A stretch of DNA of 64,000 nucleotides, from positions 310,001 to 374,000 of the forward strand of contig JAKJXP020000017.1 of assembly GCA_022225965.2 (NCBI GenBank), read 5' to 3'. Below are positions 24,069 through 35,487 of this stretch, in pieces; positions within the stretch are counted from its first letter, which is position 1; every line of letters begins with the position of its first letter. The position numbers and the translations under genes were made by a program. Origin of the DNA: Diatrype stigma (taxonomy: Eukaryota; Ascomycota; Sordariomycetes; Xylariales; Diatrypaceae). The notes beneath the pieces are model-generated. The model worked only from the letters and a program-made list of their open reading frames with translations, did no database searches and was not told where the DNA came from.

Positions 24069-27000
24069 ATCTTAGCTGAGACGAACCCTATGCACCATTA
24101 ATCTCCACGACACGGATAATATTAGCTAGGCTTAGACCGAATATCATAACCAGACAAGCCGAAGGCATCGGAAAGGATTCCGTCTACGGGCCAGGGTCTC
24201 AGTTATTCGGGCCGAGTTCTTGCTAGTACAAACCCGTTGATTCATTATATCGATTATTTCCGAAGTTGGTAGCTAGGTTGTCATTCAATGCTATATCAAA
24301 GACTATAGCCGCTTCCACCCTAAGTAACTGGAGTAACTTGAAACGAAGGCTTTATATCCCCGCCTTCCACTCCTCCAAGTCCGAATCGAGCAACGATGAG
24401 AGTAGTTATGTAACTAGGATACATGTCAAGCTTTCATCCCCTACCCAGGTGTCCAACTTGCAATTCCAAGCTTTTCCGATGGCTAGATCCCTCCCCAGCT
24501 CGAAGTTTCAGCTCGGCCAGCCTAATTGGGTACCACACTCCTATCAGGCATGGATCTCGCCGTGGACCCCATGTCAGCTCTATCTCGTGGATGTAACGAT
24601 AAGCAGCATGCAGATTGGCGGCTCTGCTGGCTTGCTGGGTCTCTCTCCTCCCCAAAGGCCGACCGCAACGTCCAACCACCGTCTACCACACCCACACGCT
24701 TGCACACACACTCACACTCACACACACACTATCACAAGTCCTCCCGCTCACACGCACATTCCTGACTAAGATCCATTGGGGCGATGAATAAGACGAGGCT
24801 GAGCAGGTTCCGCAACGGGAACCCGTTCGGTTCTTCACCCTCGCGTAGCCGAAAGCGAGGAGGGGAGGATGAAGAGACGCAATAACGTCGGGATCTCGCA
24901 CCGACGAGGCGAGTGACGTGGTAGTTAAATGGCGGTCATATACCTACCAAATCCCCCACAGCAATACCCCAGACGCCGAGATGTCTCCTCAATCCTCCCT
25001 TCCAATGCTACGCCGCCGAAGATAAGTACACACATACGTACGTAGGTACAATACATAACTTACACTCGCTGCCCTCGCCGTAAGCTTCGCATCCCGCGCT
25101 GCGAATTCAAACGATGCAATAGCTCTGGTATTAACAGCACACCGGCCCACAGGGATTCCAAGTCACTTGATCGCAACGCATGAAAGCTTCAGCGGTTAAC
25201 TATATTGGATCACATCTGGAAATTGATTGGCAGATGATGGGAAGTGCCCTGGGCGATTATCGACCCGACATTCAGGTACGCATTAGATGCTAAGTAAGTA
25301 TGTTTCCAAGGGTTTTCCAGGACCACAAGGGTAGGTCGATGTCCATTCCCTTCCCATGTGGTTGGTGTCCGGGGCGGGTCGAGGCCCGGGTATAGCTCCA
25401 AGCTCCGGGCGCATGTTTCGCCCCCTGAGCTCCCGTCCCTCGGGAATAAGAGGTACCTTGAATATTGATCACCAAAGGAAGGAAGAAAAGAAAGGAAGGG
25501 AAAACAGATCGCCAATTTCCCCAAATAAACTCCACGTTTCCCCCCTGGATAATTTCATGTAGATGTATTACCTATGGTATCTACTTATACCTACATACCT
25601 ACCTACTGTACCTATGACTATATCCCTCCAGCGCAAGTAGCACGAAGTGGCGCCGGGCGCTCCCGCGCGCGATGTTTGTTTCGGGGCGACGCTTGACTGC
25701 TAGTCTACTAGACAGGCAGTCTGACGTCCAAGTAGCGGACGGGAAGCGCTGATCACTCTTTGCACCCAGTGCTGACAGGAAGAAATGGAGCTTCCTCTGT
25801 GTGTGTGTCCACCACCCGACCACATACATCCAATGCACCCCCAACAAGCCCGCAATGGAGATACCATACCCCGCGTATGCCTGTATATAGGTACTTACGT
25901 TATGGGCGTGCTGTGACCGTTGTGCACCTTCACACGCCTACATGCACATGTACGTAGGCTAGACCTTTCTTCCCCCCCCCCTGCTCCGAGTCCCAACGGT
26001 TGCAACAGAACAACGTGGGGGTCAAGCCACGTCCAGTCAGTCCGTCAGTCATCAATCACTTCAAAGAAGAAGAAGAAAATGAAAGGCAAAAGCAACGCCA
26101 CAGGATTTATGCACTCATGCAAGTAGGGTGCAAAGCTGTTGGTGCTTGGCTTGGGCTGAAGATTAGGTACTGGGTGAGGTTTGCATCTGTACGATTCGGC
26201 AGGTAGGTAACTATTACATGTAGTATACCCAGGTGTAGCTACATGCCTCCCAGGCTGATAGATAGCTGGAGGTATCCTGGGTTATGTATCCTGTATGCCG
26301 CCAGAACCAGACCCAGGCCAGCCCTATAACCATCCATATGTGTACATGCATACCAGGTATATACCTAGTCTACATAGCAAGCCCTAGGTACCTAGTAAGA
26401 TGCCTGCTGTAATCATACAGGCTCATAACAAACCCGGGATGATATACCAAAGCAACGGTGCCAAGGATGCCGGGATGCCCAAACGGGGATATGACATACT
26501 ACCCTGTCCCATGCATCGTTATTGCCGTCGAGCAACAGCTAATAAAGGCCTTGGTTAGCACCGCACCCTAGGAGATACACGGAGGTATATGGATGGGTGA
26601 GATGGGTGAGATGGGTGCGTGCATGTAGGGGATCAGGAGGTCAGGGTTATCGAAAGGGGTGGGTGGACCGAGCCAGGGTCTGCTGCTGCATGTTCCAACG
26701 CTACCGATGTATGTTCTATCCATGTAGGTTGAAGGTTCCGAACGTTCGAAGTAGCAGGTACATGTGTGTGAATGTAGCTGGATGGATATATAGGTGTACA
26801 ATGGCTGTTTTCCATCGATCGATCGCTGCCGACGCAGAGTATTGTACAATCTGGTAGCTAAGGAGACCACAGCTTGCTCAGATACAGAACCCAAGGGCCA
26901 GCTCCAGCACCAAGGCTGACCTACCTCGGTAGGTAACTATGTATGGAAGTAAGTAAATAAAGACTCTGCAGTAGTGCATTCCCAAGGCCGTGTTGGCGGG

Positions 27001-29977
27001 AGAGCCAATCCCTCGACCCTTTCTCTCGGCTGCGTGGGGAAAGCTCTTAGCTAAGTATGTACAAGGGTTCTTCTCATCTTGCTACATACGTACGTACATA
27101 TGAGTAATAGGAACCCCGAAAAGGTCTTTGCTGATGATGATGATGATGCTTTTCCTCGAGCGGGAGATCCTACTACGGGATCACATGCAATCAATCACCT
27201 GCCTCGACTCCTCACCTCGTGCTTATGTAAGAAGAGATAGACATATAGGTATCAGGTGCTTGTGGCTACCTGCCTGTATGCTAGGTAGTTAGACTGGACT
27301 GGACTATGGTCTACCGATGTAGGCACTGCATGTGTGTAGCTCTCATCAGCTTATAAAGATGGGGTGCGGGGGGGTCGTGATCAGGGTGAGGTTGGGGGGT
27401 TCCGCATATGTATGTCTCATGTCTCATGGCTCCAGATGGAATCGACTCACTGACTGGTCTGGGGTATCTCGCAGCTGCTGGCTGCCACCGCCTCGCTGTA
27501 ACATATAACCTGGGCCATGCAGCTACCTAGATATGTAAGTATGTAGTCAGGGTCTACCTGGCTACCATCTACATATGTACAATGCTCACTGGCTTGGATT
27601 GGCTCAGTCACTTTGCTGCAGATGTGTATATAAGTATATAAGTACATAGGTAGGGACGGTAGACTAGGACTGATCAGGTATGCGTGTACGAGGTGCACAC
27701 GGCCGCCCAAATCCTTCTCTATGTAACGAGGTAACTACATAGCTATGGGGCATGGGGTGAGCGACCTCAGTGTTGATGCCATTGATGAATAAGAAAGCCG
27801 CAGTACATGTAAGGGGATCATGATACCACCCGCGTATATACCACGTTGTATATATGTGTGTCCGTGTGAGCGTGTGCGCGCGCGCGCTTTGGCTAATCAC
27901 TAGCCAGTACTTACCGTGCTATAGGCTGGGCAGATAGCCTTTTGGGTGCCAATCCCTGAAGTAGTACCCGGGCCGTAGCGTACTCTACTTAAGTAGGTAT
28001 ATACCTAGGTGATTTGTAGTTGCAGGAGGTAGTTAGTGTAAGCAGCATCAGCTGTACATGCGTAGGAGGCAGGTATACGTACGCTTTTCTCTTCGAAGAC
28101 AATGTCAGGCATGCACATTGCATGTAGGTACCTAGACTGGGAGCGAGCATGTGGCATGTGTGCCTGCGTTTCGATTCTCCCGAACGGGCTATGTGGCCCG
28201 AACGAACCCTGCCGATGCCGTGGGCAGGGCGCCCGTCCGCTCTTCGTCATACCTCTTATCCCACGTCGTTGGTGGCTTACCGCTCCGCATTGGGTCTCCA
28301 TCGCGGTGGTTGGCAGTTCCATTGCCCATCGTGCGTGCAAGCGAGCGAACAAGAAGCAACAGTACGAATCCAACCCCTTCGCTTGCAACCTCTCTGGTGG
28401 TGTGCAGTCCGTCAGCTTGTCCCGTGTGAGAGATGGAGCTGAGCTAGGTAGATACTTCTCACTCGGGCTGCAGAGGGACGCCTTGGCGCTCTCTCGCACT
28501 CGTTTCATCCCGTAGAGTGCAGATGGGTGGAGAGGTTGACGATCGGCAGGACCAGCTATCAACGACAATTCCCGAACCCCCTACCCGGGTATAACGTCGT
28601 ACGCACGAGTGTACGCACGGGAATAAGCGGTTCGAGGTTCACCATATACCAAGACCCATTAGCTGCTTCTAAACAAATTGCTAGAGAAAAATCCCAGCTC
28701 CTTATGTACTGTCAATATCCCAGGCGATGTCAAAAAGGGGTAAGTTGGGACACCATGCAAGTATATAGAAAGCATAGCATAGTCGAATTGATGTGGATGC
28801 TCGAAAAGGGGCAGCCACTAGTTTGGCCCATCGACCACTAAGGGGTAGTTGTCCCCACCCAGTATATACCTACGACTGCCTTTTCAGAACCGCAACTATT
28901 GACTGTTCGGAGCGCTCCCTAGGTAGTGGCTTTTACGTCTTCCTCTAGCATTGCGAGGTCAGCCACAGTCGCATCGCAACCCCTGAAACCCCTGACCGAG
29001 TTCATTGAGCCATAGCTAAAGCCGCTATGCCATCGCGGCCTTGGCTATGTGCCCGTCATAGTCCCCCATCATCTTTCTTCATGCACACACACGCAGCCAC
29101 TGGGCGCCAATCATAATCGTAGATGTGTTTATATAGAGTATCTTGAACTTCCGATCGCTTGCCTTGAGGTTCTCCACTGGATGTCAACAGTGGGCACGAA
29201 CGTAGTCAACAACACCAGCCCGGAAGGATGCTTGCACGCTTGTCGTAGAGTTGAGTTCCGGGTGGTGTGCAGAGGCTCCTCGCCGCTAAGCGGTAAGGCG
29301 ACGCTGTAGAATGCACCTGTGGGAGATAGTGAGCACGTCAGTTGGGTAGAAGCAATGATCATCCCAATACGGATATAACGAGGCATCTCTCACCACCATT
29401 ACAGCTGCATACAGCTTTGGTTGATGCAGCAACGAGGAGTCGAAAGGGGATGCAGGACGGGATCAGGAGTGTGTTGTTGTCATGTATTGATGGTACGGAG
29501 CGAGGCCCAGGTGGCGCCAGAGCTAGAACTAGGGAGATGACGATGATGTAGTGTTAAAGGCGAGATTCGGCATCTTGATAGCTTGTTTGAGTTATAAGAC
29601 CAAATGGCAAGTGCTATCGCTACAATCATTGACGTCAATCAAGTGACGTGTAGTAAACCTCATATTCCGGTTCTTCATGCCGTGTCTTGAGCTGCTCCTG
29701 CCTAGTACATCGTAGGTAGCTCAGGGGAAGGACGTATGGAAACTCATAGCCTCCCTTCTTGATATATCAGGTGGACATTGGCACATAACGTTGGGTACAA
29801 CTCTAAACCAACTACATGCTACGATCCCTCAGCTAACGACTTCATCATATGCTTCAATCTTTTCTGCCTTTTCAAAGAAAGCTTCTTTTCTGTTGACTCT
29901 CCTTTATTCGCCGTCTGTCCATACTAACTAGCTAGGTACTAATCTTCCAGCATCGCCACATTCACTCACCTAGAACA
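24069..29977. other. Gene-free stretch between CSA and the MFS gene
   Basis: About 5.9 kb with no recognisable gene. The first few hundred bases are probably the 3' flank of CSA. A 167-codon open frame at 24266-24769 ends in a CA-repeat-encoded His/Thr tail and looks spurious. A locally GC-rich patch at about 28150-28430 is open in all three plus frames and one minus frame but has no domain. TAGGTA/TACCTA patches are frequent. The last 150 bp should contain the promoter and leader of the MFS gene. Confidence 0.5.
24703..24730. repeat. CA dinucleotide-rich microsatellite
   Basis: (CA)n with interspersed CT units, intergenic. Confidence 0.75.
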
Positions 29978-32616
29978 ATGCCAGCCCATCCAGCTGCTCC
30001 CTGGGACCAGTTACCGGGCATACAAGAACCGTCCCATGAGGAGCTCCAAGATGTATGCCTCAACGATGACGCCAACCGCGAGCGAGTGCCGCTCCCCAGG
30101 GGCAGCCGGCCCGAGTGCTTGAGAAGTACCGTCCACGAGTGTCTTTTCGTCGCGCTGGCGGCCTTCGCGGCAGCGACGCCGGTATTTCTGCAACGCTCGA
30201 CCGTGGTTCTCACGGAGTCGATTGCCGAAGCTTTGAGGATGACACCGGCTGAGCTGGCATGGGTTACCGCTGGATCGGGGTAATAGCTACCTACCTACCT
30301 CTTCCCGCCTACGATGTCTCCCGCACAAGCAAAACGATGGATGAATTTTCCTGCTGGCCCGTAACTGACGAACCTGTTTTGCCCGCTAGGTTTACCACGG
30401 GGTCCTTCCTGATCCCTTTCGCCTACATCGCGGACTCGCGCCCGGACCTGCCGCGCAAGACGCTCCTCGTCGCCAGCCTGGTGGCCTTCTCCCTGCTGGT
30501 CGCCCTGACGTCGCTCTCCCGCAGCGGCGTGGTGCTGGACTTCGTGTCGAGCCTGGCGGGCGTCGCGTCCGCCGCCAACATCCCCTTCGCCGTCGGCATC
30601 CTCAGCCTCGCCTACCCGGACCCGTCCCGGCGGAAGAACATCGCCTTCTCCTCGTTCCTGATGGGCACGCCCGCCGCCACCATCATCGGCGGCCTGGGCT
30701 CCGGCGGCCTGGCCGCCCGCATCAGCTGGAGGGCCCCGTTCGTCTGCCTGGCCGCGCTGTACGCTGCCGTCTCCGTGCTCGCCTGGGCGTTCGTCCCGGA
30801 CGTCAGCCCCGAACCGGAGGAGTGCCATGACAAGGCCGAGGCACGGCCCCTCACCGGCAGGGATACGTGTTCGCTGGTGGATCCGGCGCGGACGCAGACG
30901 CAAGAGCGACTCTCTCTTCGGAGGTTCGATTGGCTGGGCCTATTCCTGCTCGTCAGCGGCGTTCTCCTGTTCACTATCGCTCTGACAATCGGGCCACAAG
31001 GGCCCGAACCCTGGAAGACGCCGACGGTGATACTTTTGCTCACGCTGGGAGTCTTATTCTTCGGGTGCTTCACTCTTTGGGAGAATGTTACCGAGACGCC
31101 GATGATACCACCCTCGATTTAGGAAGATCGGAGCGTGACATTGGTAAGCTCTCTCTAGATAGGACGGGGGTGAGGGGCGCGGGGAGGGGGCGCGGCCCGA
31201 ATATGTTTCGTTCGATGCTGAAGTATGTTGCGCAGGTAATCGTCTGTTCTCTGAGCGCCGGTATGGCGTTCTATTCTCAACTGTTCTGGATCACGATGTT
31301 CATGCAGGACATGCAGGGCCTCACCCCCTTGGCTGTCGCGGCAAGACTATTACCTCAGGCTCTCGTCGGCCTGGTGGTGAGCCCCTTGGTTGGCTTCATC
31401 ATGCACAAAGTCCCCGGGACTGTGCTGTTGGTCATTGCTGGCATCTCTCTTTTTCTGAGCAACATCCTGCTTGTGTTTGTCCGCCACGACAGTAACTACT
31501 TCTCCTGGATATTCCCGTCACTTATGATGAGCACTGTGGGCATGGACTGGATCATCAATGTCGGATCAGTAAGTTCGCTCTTCGTTTCGTTTATACATAT
31601 GGTTACCATAGATATATCCGAGATGGGCAATGAGGGAGAAGGAAGGCTGACAATGCACCCAGCTCTACGTCTTGTCTGAACTTCCATTGTGTCATCACTC
31701 GATCGGGGCCTCGCTCCTCCAGACCACGACTCGCCTGTCAGTCCCGATCGGCATGGCAGTGACCACCGCGATCTGGTCCTCCTACGAGGATAAAGGGGGT
31801 CTCAGCTGCCCGGAAATGCCCTACACCTACACGTTCATCACCACTACGGCGCTGTCAGGCTTCGCGCTCCTCCTGATACCGTTCATCCACATAGGAAAGC
31901 AAGGCAGCGTCAGTTATGAGTGTTTCGATTCGCCCTTCGGAGACGAGGGCAAATCAAAGTCGTCGGCTCACCGCGACAGTAGCAACCGACCGAGCAAGCG
32001 GTGGTCCCTTGTCGACACGGTGTCCCAGACATCTTCGTCGTCGTCATTCATGGCCGACCATCGACACCAACAACACCAGCACCAGCACCACCCCAACCGC
32101 CCCCACTGGAACTGCACCAATAGTAGCTGCTTCTGTAACAGGCCAGAGAGAAAAACGACGACCTCCTACTGGTCCAAGACCAGCGCCGACGGTCCTCGCG
32201 GCGCCACCATGACGGACAGCCCCGGCTGCTGCGGGTCCTCGACGAGGACCAACAGCAACCCCAACCCCCACCCCCGCACACCGAACAACAACCGCAATGG
32301 CGGCGGCGGTGGTGGCATCGTCTGGGTCGTGTGCGAGGACTGCGGCACGAAGAGGAAGCGGCCGAATGCCAATGCTGCCGGCGAAGCTGGGGGGTCTGTA
32401 GGAGACCCGGCGCGCTACTTCAACGATCCTGCCTTCGGCGGGACGGCCTCTGACTACAGCGGCAGTAGCAACAGGAGCCCCAAGACGGCGGCGGCGGCGG
32501 TCCCTGCGGCCACTCCGGTATCCTCTACAAGGCCGTACCCTGGGCGCAGACGCCTGCCGCTCGTCAATCGCGAGGCGATGACTTACCAGATGATCACTCA
32601 GGGGATTCAGCCTTAA
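29978..32616 (+). pseudogene. DHA2-type MFS transporter with in-frame TAG
   Basis: Exons 29978-30279, 30390-31143, 31236-31568 and 31663-32616 join in phase to 781 codons. About 14 hydrophobic segments are visible: one in exon 1, seven in exon 2, four in exon 3 and two in exon 4. This is the topology of drug:H+ antiporter family 2. Codon 345 (31120-31122) is TAG in the segment PMIPPSI-stop-EDRSVTL, where homologs carry a Trp (PPSIW). All other splice sites are good, including GTAAGC at 31144 and CTGAA/CGCAG before 31236. Read literally, translation stops after eight membrane segments. Past the last one (about residue 540), a tail of about 240 residues is rich in His, Asn, Ser and Gly, with Cys pairs including a CEDCGTKRKRP motif. 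Expected role: plasma-membrane or vacuolar efflux of small molecules; the substrate is unknown. It may be a genuine pseudogene, a strain polymorphism or a base error. Confidence 0.75.
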
Positions 32617-33864
32617 GGGGGAGATAGAAAGCAAGGAAAGAAGAGAAACAAGCATAAGAGGGAATAAAATAAAAAATTCAGAAAGGATGGGGAAGGGGGA
32701 AGTCACGGAGACAGGTAAATAAGCAAGAACCTACAAAGTAGAGGAGGAAGGAAGGCAGCAAGCCAGGAAGAACAAGACAGATTCTTGAGGGAATTACTTA
32801 CACACTCGCTCGCTCATGGTATTGCTAAGCTGAGCAGTTGGCCTACGAGAAAAGGAAAGCACACACACACCAACCTATCAAGGGTCTCTCCATCTTCAAT
32901 GAAGAGAACTCAACAACCACTCGTACGGCACAACAACAATAGCGATACAAACGCTGGTTTGTATGCCAAAATGTCTTTGGGGTTATCGTCTTTTGGGCCG
33001 AATATCGGCAGCATAGTTAAGGGAGTGGTTCTGTATCTTTCTTTTTGTTTGTATCATATTACCTGGTGCTTCTCGCATCCTAGATGTATGCACGCCGTTC
33101 TCTCTCTGGCTGTCTGGGTAGGTATCACATACTTGGGGGAAGGGAGTTCATATCAACATGTAACTTCTTAGATATTACACCTCTTAACAAAGCACAGTTC
33201 TCTTGGGAACCAATTCCTGACATAACTCGTGGGTAGCTGATCAATTTGAGGAGCTAACGCCTAATGACCGCGTTTCCTCTGCTCGGGCTACACTACACTA
33301 AGTAGAGGCTTGGACTGGATGAAACGCTTTTTCACATTGCACAAACTCCTATATAGATTAACACTGGGCGACTGCCCAGGAGGTCCAAAGTAGTGTCTAG
33401 TCCAAACTAGCGACTATCATGAGGGCCCGAAGACTAAGTAACTGGAATCGGGAACCCGACCAATTCATCAATTGCTGGATGAAATACCAAGGCTATCTCA
33501 TCATGACTCCAATCGACTAGAACCATAGATAGGCCTTGGTACTTTTCGAGCTTTCTGGCTCGTGAGCCTGCTAGAGTTGTAGCCCAAATTCGTATCCAAA
33601 GCAAACAAACCCATATGAGCCTAGATGAGCCGTCGAGTGGACTGGTGATGACGACGATAGATTCGTATCTTGAGATCCTTTCCTATATCCCTTGTGCGTC
33701 ACGCCATACTACACCATGTTGTGTCGTGTCATGGTTGTCATCTCGATTTGACGCGACTAGACTGGACTCGACGCAGCTTGACCTGATCCGACTCGAAACT
33801 AATTCAATCCCCGCACGTGTCTTGTGTCGCATAAACACACACACACACACAGAGCATGGCAGCC
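32617..33864. other. Convergent intergenic region, no gene seen
   Basis: Lies between the 3' ends of the MFS gene (+) and the acyl-CoA dehydrogenase gene (-). The left part is A/G-rich (32617-32780), compatible with a 3' UTR, and a short AC repeat lies at 33835-33851. Small open frames have no family features. Confidence 0.5.
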
Positions 33865-35487
33865 TCACAACTTCGCATTGGGGAAACGGGCCATGGCCTG
33901 GCGCACGCCGAGGTCGGCGAGCACCTCCTCGGCGCCGCCGAGGATGGCGTCGAACTTGTAGGTGCGGTGGAACATCTCGACGACCCTGCCCATGCCCGTC
34001 TGCGTGAGTCCGCGGCCGCCGAAGATCTGCACCGCCTCATCGGCCACCTCGTGCGCCGCCCGCGTGATGCTCATCTTGAGCAGGCCGATCGGGCCCCCCA
34101 GGTGCTTCGCCTGCTCCTTGTACGGCATGTTGCACATCTGGTACGTGATCGTCTCGAGCCAGGCCTGGTTCGCCTCCACCAGGGCGATCATCTTGGCGAG
34201 CCTGTTTTGTTCTTCAGGTCAGCGATGACAGAGCGGGAGGGGGTGGGGGATATGTAGTGAATAGGGGGAGAAAAAATAATCATCATACTTCTGTCGGATG
34301 ACCGGCTGGTCGATCAGCCGCTTGCCAAAGACGAGGCGTTGGTTGGACCACTTCAAGCACTCCTCGACGACGGTCCTGCTCTGCCGGACGCTCGCGCAGG
34401 CCATGGTCCAGCGCTCGTGGTTGAAGTTGCTGAGGATGACGTAGATGCCCTTGTTCTCCTCGCCGAGCAGGTTCTCGACGGGGACCTTGACGTTGTCGAA
34501 GGTGACGTAGGCGGTGCCGGCGGCGGGGGAGTACGACGTCTTGATGGGCTTGGTCTCGACGCCCTCGCCGCGCTCGATGAGCAGCACGCTGAGGCCCTTC
34601 TCGGTCCGGACGCCGGTGACGAAGTAGTCGCTGAAGGCGCCGTTGGTGATCCACTTCTTGGTGCCGTTGACGACGTAGTGGCGGCCGTCGGCCGTCTTGG
34701 TCGCCGTCGTCCGCAGGCCCGCCACGTCGGACCCCGCGAACGCCTCCGTGATCGCCAGGCACATGTACTTGCGGCCGCCGAGCACCTCGGCCATGAGGGC
34801 GGCGCGCCGCCGCGCGTCCGGCATGTAGTTCATCACGCACGGCAGGCCGATCACCATGCCGGACAGGGTGCCGTCCTGGAACCCGCGCGCGTTGGCCCGC
34901 ACCCCCTCCTGCGACATGATCAGGTCGTGGAAGTAGTCGAACTCCTCGCCCCGCACGGCCCCGTCCAGCAGCTCCACCCCGTGCAGGTGCTTGCCCGGGC
35001 CCAGCCGCATGTGCAGGACCCCCTTGGCCGCCATCCGGTCCACCAGCGCCTGGCTGATGTACTTGCCGTCGGCCTCGCGCGCCGCGGCCTCGGGCGCCAC
35101 CTCGGTCTCGGTGAAGATGCGCATGGCGCGCTGCAGCCGCCGGTGGCTGTCGTTGTAGTAGGGCGACTTGTAGGCCGGGGCCAGCCACAGCGGCTCGGCG
35201 TACGGCACGGGGCTGAGGTCGCCCGGCGCCGGGGTCAGCACGGCCGGCGTCTCGCCCTCGACCGTGCCGATGCACAGGTTCGCGTACTTCTGCAGCACCT
35301 CGTGCCGGTGCAGGTTGTAGAAGTCCGTCGTCGCGTCCTGCCCGCCTACCTGCCGCAGCACCGACTCGCCCCCCGGGTGCGCGTCTACGAACTCGGTCGC
35401 GTCGTACACCTTGCTGTCGATGATGAACCAGAGCGAGTCCTCGGTGTTGTTCTTGGCCACTTCGGCCCGCGTGAAGGTCTTGGACAT
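33865..35487 (-). CDS. Cytochrome b5-acyl-CoA dehydrogenase fusion protein
   Basis: Two exons, 35487-34289 and 34201-33865 (87-bp intron, donor GTATGA, acceptor AACAG), give 511 residues. Residues 1-75 are a cytochrome b5 domain with the heme motif HPGG at 37-40 and a second candidate heme His in the YNLHRHEVL segment near 60-62. Residues about 120-511 are an acyl-CoA dehydrogenase: an alpha-helical N-terminal part, the FAD/substrate signature CLAITEAFAGSDVAGLRTT, the middle beta domain (KKWITNGAFSDYFVTGVRT) and the C-terminal helical domain ending QIFGGRGLTQTGMGR. It likely oxidises an acyl-CoA-like substrate, with electrons entering or leaving through the b5 heme. This fusion occurs in other fungi, but the substrate is not known to me. 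I see no mitochondrial presequence and no clear C-terminal SKL; the C-terminus is NAKL. The start at MSKTF places the b5 domain at the very N-terminus. A GT/GTAT repeat lies just upstream. Confidence 0.93.

Noticed and set aside
24266..24769. A 167-codon plus-strand open frame after CSA
   Set aside because: It ends in a His/Thr tail encoded by a CA microsatellite, has no domain and no plausible splice partner.
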